This document shows, one piece after another, positions 1 to 7,500 of a stretch of 13,743 nt of DNA. Below the pieces are notes generated by a model. That model was not told the DNA's origin, did no database searches, and worked only from the letters and a program-made list of their open reading frames with translations. A program made the translations under genes and the position numbers. Source of the stretch: VFMC01 sp037130535 (lineage in GTDB: Bacteria > Actinomycetota > Acidimicrobiia > Acidimicrobiales > Ilumatobacteraceae); NCBI GenBank assembly GCA_037130535.1, contig JBAXSU010000090.1, forward strand, positions 1-13,743. Direction: 5' to 3'. How positions within the stretch are numbered: position 1 is the stretch's first letter; every line of letters starts with the position of its first letter.

Positions 1-18
1 GAGATAGAGGCGTACCAC

Positions 19-951
19 ATGCTCGTCATCCAGCGACCCACCGTCGAGCCGATCGGCGACGAGGAGAACAACCGCCAGCGGTTCGCCGTCGGCCCGCTCG
101 AGCCCGGCTTCGGCCACACGATCGGCAACTCGTTGCGCCGTGTGCTGCTGTCGAGCATTCCGGGCGCCGCCATCACGGCGGTGCGTTTCGACGACGCGCT
201 CCACGAGTTCGACACCATCAACGGCATCGTCGAGGACGTCACCGACATCATCCTCAACTTCAAGGACATCGTGGTCACCTCGACGTCCGACGACGACGTG
301 ATCGTCCGCCTCGACGTGCGCGGCCCGGCCGAGATCACCGCCGCCGACATCAAGTGCCCGAGCGAGATCGAGATCCTCACCCCTGGCCAGCACATCGCCA
401 CCCTCAACGCCAAGGCCCGCCTGGCGTGCGACCTCACCGTCGGCCGTGGCCGCGGCTACCTGTCGAGCGACCGCGACAACCAGAACCGCACCATCGGTGT
501 CATCCCGGTCGACGCGATCTTCTCGCCGGTGCGCCGTGTCATGTTCACCGTGGTCCCCACCCGTGTCGAGCAGAGCACCAACTTCGACCGTCTCGAACTC
601 GACATCGAGACCGATGGCTCGATCAGCCCGCGTGAGGCGCTTGCCTCGGCCGGCGCAACGCTGCGTTCGCTGGTCGACCTCGTCGCCAGCCTCAGCGACG
701 AGCCGCAGGGCCTCGAGCTCGGCGAAGTGGCCAGTATCGCTGCGTCGTCGCCCGACCTCGACCTGCCCATCGAAGACCTCGACCTTTCCGAGCGCCCGCG
801 TAACTGCCTCAAGCGGGCGCAGATCAACTCGATCGGTGAACTGCTCACCAAGACCGAGGACGACCTGCTCAACATCACCAACTTCGGCCAGAAGAGCCTC
901 GACGAGGTCAAGCAGAAGCTCGACGAGCGCGGCCTCACGCTGCGCGGCTGA
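19..951 (+). CDS. rpoA: DNA-directed RNA polymerase subunit alpha
   Basis: RpoA (310 aa) dimerises to nucleate assembly of the RNA polymerase core, and its C-terminal domain contacts UP-element DNA and activators. The N-terminal domain (about residues 1-230) opens with MLVIQRPTVE and contains the family signature GFGHTIGNSLRRVLLSS (residues 30-46). A short acidic linker (about 240-257) leads to the C-terminal domain with RPRNCLKRAQINSIGELL (259-276) and FGQKSLDEVKQKL (289-301). R259 probably corresponds to the DNA-contacting Arg265 of E. coli, aligned by eye. Length is normal. The ATG at 19 has an AGAGG Shine-Dalgarno at 6-10. The gene normally follows rpsM-rpsK-rpsD, which should lie just left of the window, and rplQ follows 30 nt downstream. 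Confidence 0.98.
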   Translation: MLVIQRPTVEPIGDEENNRQRFAVGPLEPGFGHTIGNSLRRVLLSSIPGAAITAVRFDDALHEFDTINGIVEDVTDIILNFKDIVVTSTSDDDVIVRLDVRGPAEITAADIKCPSEIEILTPGQHIATLNAKARLACDLTVGRGRGYLSSDRDNQNRTIGVIPVDAIFSPVRRVMFTVVPTRVEQSTNFDRLELDIETDGSISPREALASAGATLRSLVDLVASLSDEPQGLELGEVASIAASSPDLDLPIEDLDLSERPRNCLKRAQINSIGELLTKTEDDLLNITNFGQKSLDEVKQKLDERGLTLRG

Positions 952-966
952 TCCGCCCAGCCGTTC

Positions 967-972
967 AAGGAG
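967..972 (+). promoter_or_regulatory. Shine-Dalgarno of rplQ
   Basis: AAGGAG lies 9 nt before the ATG at 982. It is the strongest ribosome binding site in the window and supports this start for L17. Confidence 0.85.
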
Positions 973-981
973 TCAACCACC

Positions 982-1353
982 ATGCCCGCAACACCCCGCA
1001 GAGCTCGCAACTTCGGCCACAGCGCCGCCCACCAGCGGCTGATGATGGCCAACCTGGCCGCCTCGCTGTTCGCCGCCGAGGGCATCGTCACCACCGAGGC
1101 CAAGGCCAAGGCGCTGCGTCCCATCGCCGAGAAGCTCATCACCAAGGCCAAGAAGGCCCAGCCCGACGACTCGATGCGCATCCACCGCATCCGCCAGATC
1201 CAGGGGTATCTCAACGACAAGGAGATGACCTCGAAGTTGGTGAACGACGTGGCCCCGCGCTACGCCGACCGCAACGGTGGTTACCTGCGCATCCTCAAGC
1301 TCGGCCCGCGCCAGGGCGACAACGCCCCCATGGCGCGTATCGAGCTCGTCTGA
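982..1353 (+). CDS. rplQ: 50S ribosomal protein L17
   Basis: L17 is a structural protein of the large ribosomal subunit. The 123-aa product is basic and opens with PATPRRARNFGHSAAHQRLM, close to the family start in which a GR.LGR..aHR.al motif is typical; here the glycine-arginine part is replaced by RRARNFG. It continues with LAASLFAAEGIVTTEAKAKA and ends with the conserved LGPRQGDNAPMARIELV (residues 107-123). The length matches the compact bacterial form; the long C-terminal extension I recall from mycobacterial L17 is absent. It follows rpoA as usual at the end of the alpha operon and is probably cotranscribed with it. Confidence 0.98.
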   Translation: MPATPRRARNFGHSAAHQRLMMANLAASLFAAEGIVTTEAKAKALRPIAEKLITKAKKAQPDDSMRIHRIRQIQGYLNDKEMTSKLVNDVAPRYADRNGGYLRILKLGPRQGDNAPMARIELV

Positions 1354-1375
1354 GCCCCATCAGCCCCTCCGGCGC

Positions 1376-2167
1376 ATGAACGCTGCGACCGAGCCCGCCG
1401 CACTGCGGCGGGCTCGTCTCGTCGTGGCCTACGACGGTGCGGGCTTCCACGGGTTCGCCGAGACCACGGGGCAGCGCACCGTGATGGGCGACCTGCGCAG
1501 CGCCATCGCGAGGGTGACCCGTCACGACGTGGCGTTGGTGGGCGCCGGGCGTACCGATGCCGGGGTGCACGCATGGGGCCAGGTGGTGAGCGGCGACCTG
1601 CCTGCCGACACCGACCTCGAGCAGTTGCAGCACCGGGTGAACCGGATGTGCGGACCTGCGGTCGTGGTGCGTTCGGCCGAGTGGTGCACCGACCCCGAGT
1701 TCAGCGCCCGCTTCAGCGCGCAGTGGCGCCACTACCGCTACCACGTGCTGAACGCGCCCGTGGCCGTGCCGGCGTTGGCAGGTACCACGTGGCACGTGGC
1801 CGCACCGCTGCACCTGTGGGCGATGCAACTGGCCTGCGACCCCATTATCGGCGAGCACGACTTCGCGTCGTTCTGCCGGGCCCCGAAGCTGAAGCCCGAT
1901 CAGGCGCCCGCATCGTTGCGGCGCCGCGTGCTGCTGGCTCAGTGGAGCGAAGTGCCGAGCGACTACGGCCCGTTGCTGCGGTTCGAGATCCGCGCCAATG
2001 CGTTCTGCCATCAGATGGTGCGCTCGATCGTGGGCACGATGGTCGACATCGGTTCGGGGCGGCTGCACGCCGGCGACATGATGGGCATCTTGCAGTGCGG
2101 CGACCGCGCTGCAGCCGGCCAGGTGGCCCCGCCCCACGGCCTGTCGCTCTGGGACGTCTTGTACTGA
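1376..2167 (+). CDS. truA: tRNA pseudouridine(38-40) synthase TruA
   Basis: TruA converts uridines 38-40 of the tRNA anticodon stem-loop to pseudouridine. The 263-aa protein shows the hallmark GAGRTDAGVHAWGQV (residues 57-71) with the catalytic aspartate at D61. The early strand LVVAYDGAGFHGFAE (15-29), the segment FRFEIRANAFCHQMVRSIVG-like core (here RFEIRANAFCHQMVRSIVG), and the C-terminal PPHGLSLWDVLY are typical of the family. I chose the ATG at 1376 because starting there gives the family's usual N-terminus; the reading frame is open further upstream, but that part lies inside rplQ and has no family similarity. The Shine-Dalgarno is weak. truA sits 22 nt after rplQ, the common actinobacterial arrangement, so it is probably the last gene of the alpha operon. 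Confidence 0.96.
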   Translation: MNAATEPAALRRARLVVAYDGAGFHGFAETTGQRTVMGDLRSAIARVTRHDVALVGAGRTDAGVHAWGQVVSGDLPADTDLEQLQHRVNRMCGPAVVVRSAEWCTDPEFSARFSAQWRHYRYHVLNAPVAVPALAGTTWHVAAPLHLWAMQLACDPIIGEHDFASFCRAPKLKPDQAPASLRRRVLLAQWSEVPSDYGPLLRFEIRANAFCHQMVRSIVGTMVDIGSGRLHAGDMMGILQCGDRAAAGQVAPPHGLSLWDVLY

Positions 2168-2233
2168 GATTTCGCCGTTCGGGGAATGGGTCACGCCGGA
2201 TGCGGGCCGACTCGGCGCACGTTCTGCGAAATC
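2168..2233 (+). repeat. 8-bp inverted repeat with internal hairpin between truA and rplM
   Basis: GATTTCGC at 2168-2175, directly after the truA stop, is a perfect inverted match to GCGAAATC at 2226-2233, 50 nt apart. The interval holds a smaller possible hairpin, GCCG-ACT-CGGC flanked by TGC/GCA with a 2-nt bulge. No T-tract follows, so this is not a classical intrinsic terminator. It lies just upstream of the rplM promoter candidate and could be a termination or control element, or chance. Confidence 0.35.
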
Positions 2234-2246
2234 CGAGCGCGCTCGT

Positions 2247-2276
2247 TTGCCGGTTTCGACGCGCGGGCCGTATCAT
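2247..2276 (+). promoter_or_regulatory. sigma70-type promoter candidate for rplM-rpsI
   Basis: A -35-like TTGCCG (2247-2252) and a -10-like TATCAT (2271-2276) are separated by 18 nt. This is the best promoter match in the window and lies in its only long intergenic gap. Transcription would start near 2283 and give a leader of about 40 nt containing the rplM ribosome binding site. It separates the alpha operon from the L13/S9 unit. Confidence 0.65.
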
Positions 2277-2310
2277 TGCACGGTTCCCCGGCGGACCACC
2301 CCGGGTGTCG

Positions 2311-2315
2311 AAGGA
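2311..2315 (+). promoter_or_regulatory. Shine-Dalgarno of rplM
   Basis: AAGGA lies 6 nt before the ATG at 2322. It decides this start over the in-frame TTG at 2247, which falls inside the -35 element. Confidence 0.75.
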
Positions 2316-2321
2316 TTCGAG

Positions 2322-2768
2322 ATGCGCACGTATTCCCCGAAAGCAAGTGAAATCACCCGCGCCTGGCACGTCATCGATGCCGAGGGCATGGTGCTCGGTC
2401 GCCTCTGCACCGAGGTAGCGCGAGTGTTGCGCGGCAAGCACAAGCCGGTCTTCGCGCCCCACATGGACATGGGTGACCACGTCGTCATCGTCAACGCTGA
2501 CAAGGTCGTGCTCACCAGCGGCAAGGCCAACAGTGAGATGGTGCACCGCTACAGCGGTTACCCCGGTGGCCTGAAGAGCGAGACCTACGGAAACCTGCTC
2601 GGCCGCAAGCCTGCCGACGCCATCAAGCTCAGCGTGCGCGGCATGCTGCCCAAGGGCCCGCTCGGTCGCCAGATGATCACCAAGCTCAAGGTGTACGCGG
2701 GCCCCGACCACCCGCACGCCGCCCAGTCCCCTGTCGCGCTCGACTTGCCAGCGGCCAAGGCCCGCTGA
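2322..2768 (+). CDS. rplM: 50S ribosomal protein L13
   Basis: L13 is an early-assembling protein of the large ribosomal subunit. The 148-aa product starts MRTYSPKASEITRAWHVIDA and shows the family features: VLGRLCTEVARVLRGKHKP (about residues 28-46), GDHVVIVNADKVVLTSGK (about 54-71), the YSGYPGGLKSETY stretch, and AVRGMLPK-type motif, here SVRGMLPKGPLGRQMITKLKVYAG split over residues about 104-127. Length is normal for the family (about 142-147 aa). The ATG at 2322 is supported by the AAGGA site and the family N-terminus. It pairs with rpsI 26 nt downstream, the near-universal L13-S9 operon, and a promoter candidate lies just upstream. Confidence 0.98.
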   Translation: MRTYSPKASEITRAWHVIDAEGMVLGRLCTEVARVLRGKHKPVFAPHMDMGDHVVIVNADKVVLTSGKANSEMVHRYSGYPGGLKSETYGNLLGRKPADAIKLSVRGMLPKGPLGRQMITKLKVYAGPDHPHAAQSPVALDLPAAKAR

Positions 2769-2794
2769 CGTCCCCGGAACGAGGTTCGCTTTTC

Positions 2795-3190
2795 ATGGCC
2801 ACCAAGCCACTCACTCAGACCACCGGCCGTCGTAAGGAAGCGGTTGCTCGCGCCCGCCTGCGGCCCGGCACCGGTGTCATCACCATCAACGGTCGCTCGT
2901 TCGACGCGTACTTCACCACGGCCGTGCAGCGAATGCACGTCACCGAGGGGCTGCGTGTCACCAGCACCGAAGAGACCTACGACGTCGACGCCACCATTCA
3001 TGGTGGCGGTGTCAGCGGCCAGGCCGGCGCACTGCGCATGGGCATCGCCCGTGCGCTCGTCGAACTCGACCCCGAGGCCCGTCCGGCACTGAAGAAGGCC
3101 GGCCTGCTCACCCGCGACCCGCGTCGCAAGGAGAGCAAGAAGTACGGTCTCGTCAAGGCCCGCAAGGCCAAGCAGTACACCAAGCGCTGA
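2795..3190 (+). CDS. rpsI: 30S ribosomal protein S9
   Basis: S9 is a small-subunit protein whose C-terminal tail reaches the P-site tRNA. The 131-aa product begins with TTGRRKEAVARARLRPGTG (residues 9-27), contains INGRSFDAYF, the glycine-rich HGGGVSGQAGALRMGIARAL (69-88), LLTRDPRRKESKKYG and the basic end KARKAKQYTKR. The terminal KR, expected at the P site, is present. The long N-terminal extension I recall from mycobacterial S9 is missing. The ribosome binding site is a modest GAGG at 2781-2784, 10 nt before the ATG. glmM follows after 23 nt, so transcription probably continues into the amino-sugar genes. Confidence 0.98.
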   Translation: MATKPLTQTTGRRKEAVARARLRPGTGVITINGRSFDAYFTTAVQRMHVTEGLRVTSTEETYDVDATIHGGGVSGQAGALRMGIARALVELDPEARPALKKAGLLTRDPRRKESKKYGLVKARKAKQYTKR

Positions 3191-3213
3191 TCGGCGCTGG
3201 TGGTCGCACGCTC

Positions 3214-4521
3214 GTGGCGCTGCGATTCGGAACCGACGGTGTGCGCGGACGAGCGCTCACCGAGCTCACCGAGCAGTACGCGGCTTCGTTGGCGCGCGCC
3301 GCGGCCGAGGTGCTCGGCGGCGGCCGCTGGCTGATCGGTCGCGACACACGCGAGTCGGGCCCTGCACTCGAGGCAGCCGTCGCGGCAGGTCTCGTGGCTG
3401 CTGGAGCAGCGCCCGAATCGGTGGGCGTGGTCCCGACGCCGGCTCTCGCCTCGCTGTCGGTGCGGTGGAACTGCCCAGCGGCCATGATCACGGCGTCGCA
3501 CAACCCGTTCCACGACAACGGCATCAAGATCTTCGCCGCTGGCGGGGCCAAACTCACCGACGACGTCGAGCAGGCCATCGAGGCCGCGATGAGTGACGTC
3601 ACCGCGTCGTTCGTGCCGGTGGCAGTGCCCGCGGTCGACGGCCTCGGCCACTACGCCGAGCACATCGTCGCCCAGTTCCCGCCGGCGGCACTGGCCGGGC
3701 GGCGTCTGGTGCTCGACTGTGCGAACGGTGCGATGAGCGAGGTGGCGCCCTGGGTGGCTCGCCGACTGGGCGCCGACGTGGTGGTGCTGCACGCCGAGCC
3801 CGATGGCCGCAACATCAACGAGCAGTGCGGTGCAACGGCACCCGCTTCACTGGCCGAGGCAGTTCTCGTTCACCGAGCCGACCTGGGCCTGGCGTTCGAC
3901 GGAGACGGCGACCGGGTGATCGCGGTCGACGAGCAGGGCGATGTGATCGACGGCGACCGGATGATCGCGCTGGGTGCCCTGCAGTTGCAGGCTCGCGGCG
4001 CGCTGCATCACGACTCGGTGGTGGTCACCGTCATGAGCAACCTCGGGTTCCATCGGGCCATGCAGGCCCGCGGTATCGCTGTCGAGGTGACGCCGGTGGG
4101 TGACCGGTATGTGCTCGAGGCCCTGGCGGCCGGCCCGTATTCGATCGGTGGCGAGCAGAGCGGGCACATCATCTATCCCGATGCCGCCACCACGGGCGAC
4201 GGCCTGTTGGCCGGCCTGCGCCTCGCCCACCATGTGGTGGCTGAGGGCGCGTCGTTGCATCGTCTCGCGGCTGACGTGATGACCAGTTACCCGCAGGTGC
4301 TGGTGAACGTGCACGTCGCCGAGCGGCACCCCGATGTTGCCCGCGAGCTGGCGGCCGAGATCGCTGCCGCCGAAGCGAGTCTCGGGGGCGACGGGCGGGT
4401 GCTGGTGAGGGCCAGCGGTACCGAACCTCTCATCCGCGTGATGGTCGAGGCACCTACGGCCGAGCAGGCCGGTGCGGTGGCCGAGGCGTTGGCTGCCACC
4501 GTGCGCGGTCGCTGGACTTGA
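3214..4521 (+). CDS. glmM: phosphoglucosamine mutase GlmM
   Basis: GlmM interconverts glucosamine-6-phosphate and glucosamine-1-phosphate on the way to UDP-GlcNAc, in the cytoplasm. The 435-aa protein carries all four alpha-D-phosphohexomutase signatures. These are the N-terminal FGTDGVRGRA (residues 5-14), the phosphoserine loop TASHNPFHDNGIKIF (93-107, active serine S95), the metal loop DGDGDR (229-234, D229/D231/D233), the sugar loop GGEQSGHII (312-320) and the phosphate-binding RASGTEPLIRVM (399-410). The start is a GTG, chosen because FGTDG begins four residues later as in other GlmM proteins; no good Shine-Dalgarno is visible, and translation may be coupled to rpsI 23 nt upstream. The next gene encodes the enzyme supplying its substrate. 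Confidence 0.97.
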   Translation: MALRFGTDGVRGRALTELTEQYAASLARAAAEVLGGGRWLIGRDTRESGPALEAAVAAGLVAAGAAPESVGVVPTPALASLSVRWNCPAAMITASHNPFHDNGIKIFAAGGAKLTDDVEQAIEAAMSDVTASFVPVAVPAVDGLGHYAEHIVAQFPPAALAGRRLVLDCANGAMSEVAPWVARRLGADVVVLHAEPDGRNINEQCGATAPASLAEAVLVHRADLGLAFDGDGDRVIAVDEQGDVIDGDRMIALGALQLQARGALHHDSVVVTVMSNLGFHRAMQARGIAVEVTPVGDRYVLEALAAGPYSIGGEQSGHIIYPDAATTGDGLLAGLRLAHHVVAEGASLHRLAADVMTSYPQVLVNVHVAERHPDVARELAAEIAAAEASLGGDGRVLVRASGTEPLIRVMVEAPTAEQAGAVAEALAATVRGRWT

Positions 4522-4556
4522 CCACTCCCTGACGCACTGCCGTCACGCTGGGTCGA

Positions 4557-4569
4557 TAACCTGACAAAC
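4557..4569 (+). promoter_or_regulatory. possible -10 element for a leaderless glmS transcript
   Basis: TAACCT (4557-4562) ends 7 nt before the ATG at 4570, with no Shine-Dalgarno in between. A TANNNT element about 6-7 nt from a start codon is the usual arrangement of leaderless actinobacterial mRNAs. No convincing -35 is seen. The 48-nt glmM-glmS gap also holds a weak 5-bp hairpin (TGACG 4530-4534 / CGTCA 4541-4545). Confidence 0.45.
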
Positions 4570-7500
4570 ATGTGCGGCATCATCGCTATTACGAGTCGTC
4601 CCTCGACCCGGGCGGTGCCCGACGCCGCCACCCTATTGGGGTTGCTCGATGAGGCGCTCGGCGCCGACGAGGTGGGCGATGTGGCCCTCCTCACCGCGCA
4701 GTGCGATGCGCTGCTGCACGGAGTGCCCGGTGTGCAGGCCCTGCAGGGTCGAAGCGAACTCATCGCGGCCCTCACGGCTCGCCTCGACCGACTCGACGAT
4801 CGGGTGCGCGCCACCGAGTCGCTGCTCGAAGGTGCCGAGGCAATGACCCCCGACGACATCGAGCGCGCGGGTGCCGACCTCATCGCCCTGCGCGACGCCA
4901 CCTGGGCCATCCGCCGCGATCGACTGCGCACCGTGCAGGCCGTCGACGACCTCGCCGGACGCGACGCCGGAACTGCCGCAGTGGCGGGGTACCTGGCAGT
5001 ACAGCAGGCACTGTCGGCCGTCGACAGGCTCGAGGTGCGCGGTCGCGATTCGGCCGGCCTGCACCTGTTCGTCTGGAACCACGGGTTGTCGGCCGACGAC
5101 CCTGCCGTTGCGGCATCGATCGCTGCGCGCGCCAACGATCCGCTGTTCCAGAGTGGTTCGGTGCGACTGGCCGACGGGTGCTTGAGTTTCGTCTACAAAG
5201 CCGCTGCCGAGATCGGCGAACTGGGCGACAACACGCGGGTGCTGCGCGACGCCATCCGGGCCGACTCGCTGCTGCGTCTCGCCCTCAGCAACCCCAGCGC
5301 CCGGGTGTCGGTGCTGGGTCACACCCGTTGGGCCAGCGTGGGCATCATCAGCGAGCCGAATTGTCATCCGCTGAACAGCGAAGAACTCGAGCAGACCGGT
5401 GGCCAGCAGCAGTGCTACACGGTGGCGGCATTGAACGGCGACGTCGACAACCATGCCGATCTGAAGGTCGAACACGGCCTGCGCATTGCCGGCCCCATCA
5501 CCACCGACGCCAAGGTCATCCCGGCCCTGATGGCGCGCAATGCGGCCCACGTGGGTGGCGACCTCACCGAAGCATTCCGCCGCACGGTGGCATCGTTCGA
5601 AGGCAGCGTCGCCATCGGCGCGGCTGCCGCGGCGGAACCCGAGCGGTTGTATCTCGCCCTCCGCGGCAGCGGTCAGGCCCTGTACATCGGCCTCGCCGAC
5701 GACTGCTTCATCGTCGCCAGCGAGCCGTACGGCGTGGTGGAAGAGACCGCTCGCTTTCTGCGTGTCGACGGCGAGGCCCCGTCGGCGTCGGGCAGCCGCG
5801 GTCAGGTGTTCGTGCTCGATGCCGCCCACGCCGGCGAGTTGACCGGTGTGCAGCGCCTCGCGTACGACGGCACACCGCTGCCCGTCACCGGACGCGACGT
5901 GGCGGTTGCCCAGGTCACTACGCGCGACATCGACCGAGGCGAGGCACCGCACTTCCTGCTGAAGGAGATCGGCGAGGCGCCCGAGAGCTTCCGGAAGACG
6001 TTGCGCGGCAAGATCGTCGACCGTGGCGGGGTGCTCCACGCCGAGGTGGGTGCCAGGGCGCTGCCCGCCGACATCGCGGCGCGGCTGGCCGATGGGTCGA
6101 TCACCAAGGTGCGCGTCATCGGCCAGGGCACTGCTGCCGTGGCGGGTCGCAGTATGGCCGATGTGCTCGACCTGCTGGCCGCAGGGTCGCTCGACATCGA
6201 CCCGGTCACCGCCACCGAACTCAGCGGCTTCCGCATGCAGCTCGACATGAGCGACACGCTGATCGTCGCTGTCAGCCAGAGCGGCACCACCACCGACACC
6301 AACCGCACCGTCGACCTGGTGCGGTCGCGGGGCGCTGCGGTGCTGGCCATCGTGAACCGCCGAAACAGCGACCTCACCGACAAAGCCGACGGCGTGATGT
6401 ACACCAGCGACGGCCGCGACGTGGAGATGAGTGTCGCGTCCACCAAGGCGTTCTACGCCCAGGTGGCGGCGGGAGTGCTGCTCGCGTGTGCCATCACCGA
6501 GGCCGCCGGGGTGGGCTCCGACCGCCGTCGTCACGAACTGCTCAGTTCGCTGCGCACGGTGCCGTCGGCGATGGTCGAGGTCATCGCCACCCGCGACCGC
6601 ATCGCCGAGGCGGCTCGTCGGTTCGCTCCGTCGAAGCGGTATTGGGCCATCGTCGGCAACGGTGCCAACGCGGTGGCGGCGCAGGAGGTACGCATCAAGC
6701 TGAGCGAGCTCTGCTACAAGTCGATCGCCTGCGACATCACCGAGGACAAGAAGCACATCGACCTGTCGAGCGAGCCGCTCATCTTGGTGTGCGCCGCCGG
6801 ACTGGTGGGCAGCACCGCCGACGATGTGGCGAAGGAAGTCGCCATCTACAAGGCCCACAAGGCGACGCCCCTGGTCGTTGCCACCGAGGGCGACGAGCGG
6901 TTCGCTGCGGCCTCGGCGGTGCTCAGCGTGCCGTCGCTCGATCCGGCGCTGGCATTCGTGCTGTCGGCGATGGTGGGTCACCTGTTCGGCTACGAGGCAG
7001 CCCTCGCCATCGACGCCTCGGCCCGGCCGCTGCGCGAGGCCCGCGAGGTCATCGAGCACGCGCTGTCGCACAGTGCCGACGCCGACGACATCGTGCGCCA
7101 GGTGCGTGCCGGCGTGGGTCCGAACGCCGATCGCTTCTTCGACGGCCTGCGCACCGGCGTGTACGACGGGCATCTCGAGGCCAGCACGGCGGTGCGCCTC
7201 GTCGGTCTGCTGCGCGACCTGGCCAGCGATTCGCCGCTCGAGGCATACCAGCGCGCCACTGGCTCCATCGCCACGCCCGGTCTGCTCATCGACGACCTCA
7301 CGGCGGCGCTCACCCGCGCCATCGAAGAACTCACCCGTCCCGTCGATGCCATCAAGCATCAGGCGAAGACCGTCACGGTGGGCATCAGCCGCAGCGACGA
7401 GGGTGTGCTCGACCGGGCGCTGGTGCAAGAGGTGCTCGCTGCCGGCGTATCGCGCGAACGCATCAGCTACCGCACGATGAAGGTGCTCGCCGACCTCGAC

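Noticed and set aside
4518..4523. TTGACC over the glmM stop codon as a -35 box for glmS
   Set aside because: No -10-like hexamer lies 16-18 nt downstream; the TAACCT element is 33 nt away.
7024..7056. R825 as evidence that the GlmS isomerase is inactive
   Set aside because: Spacing alone puts R825 at the Schiff-base position, but the tail-like QAKTVTV with K933 further on is a better match to the conserved C-terminus, so inactivity is not claimed.
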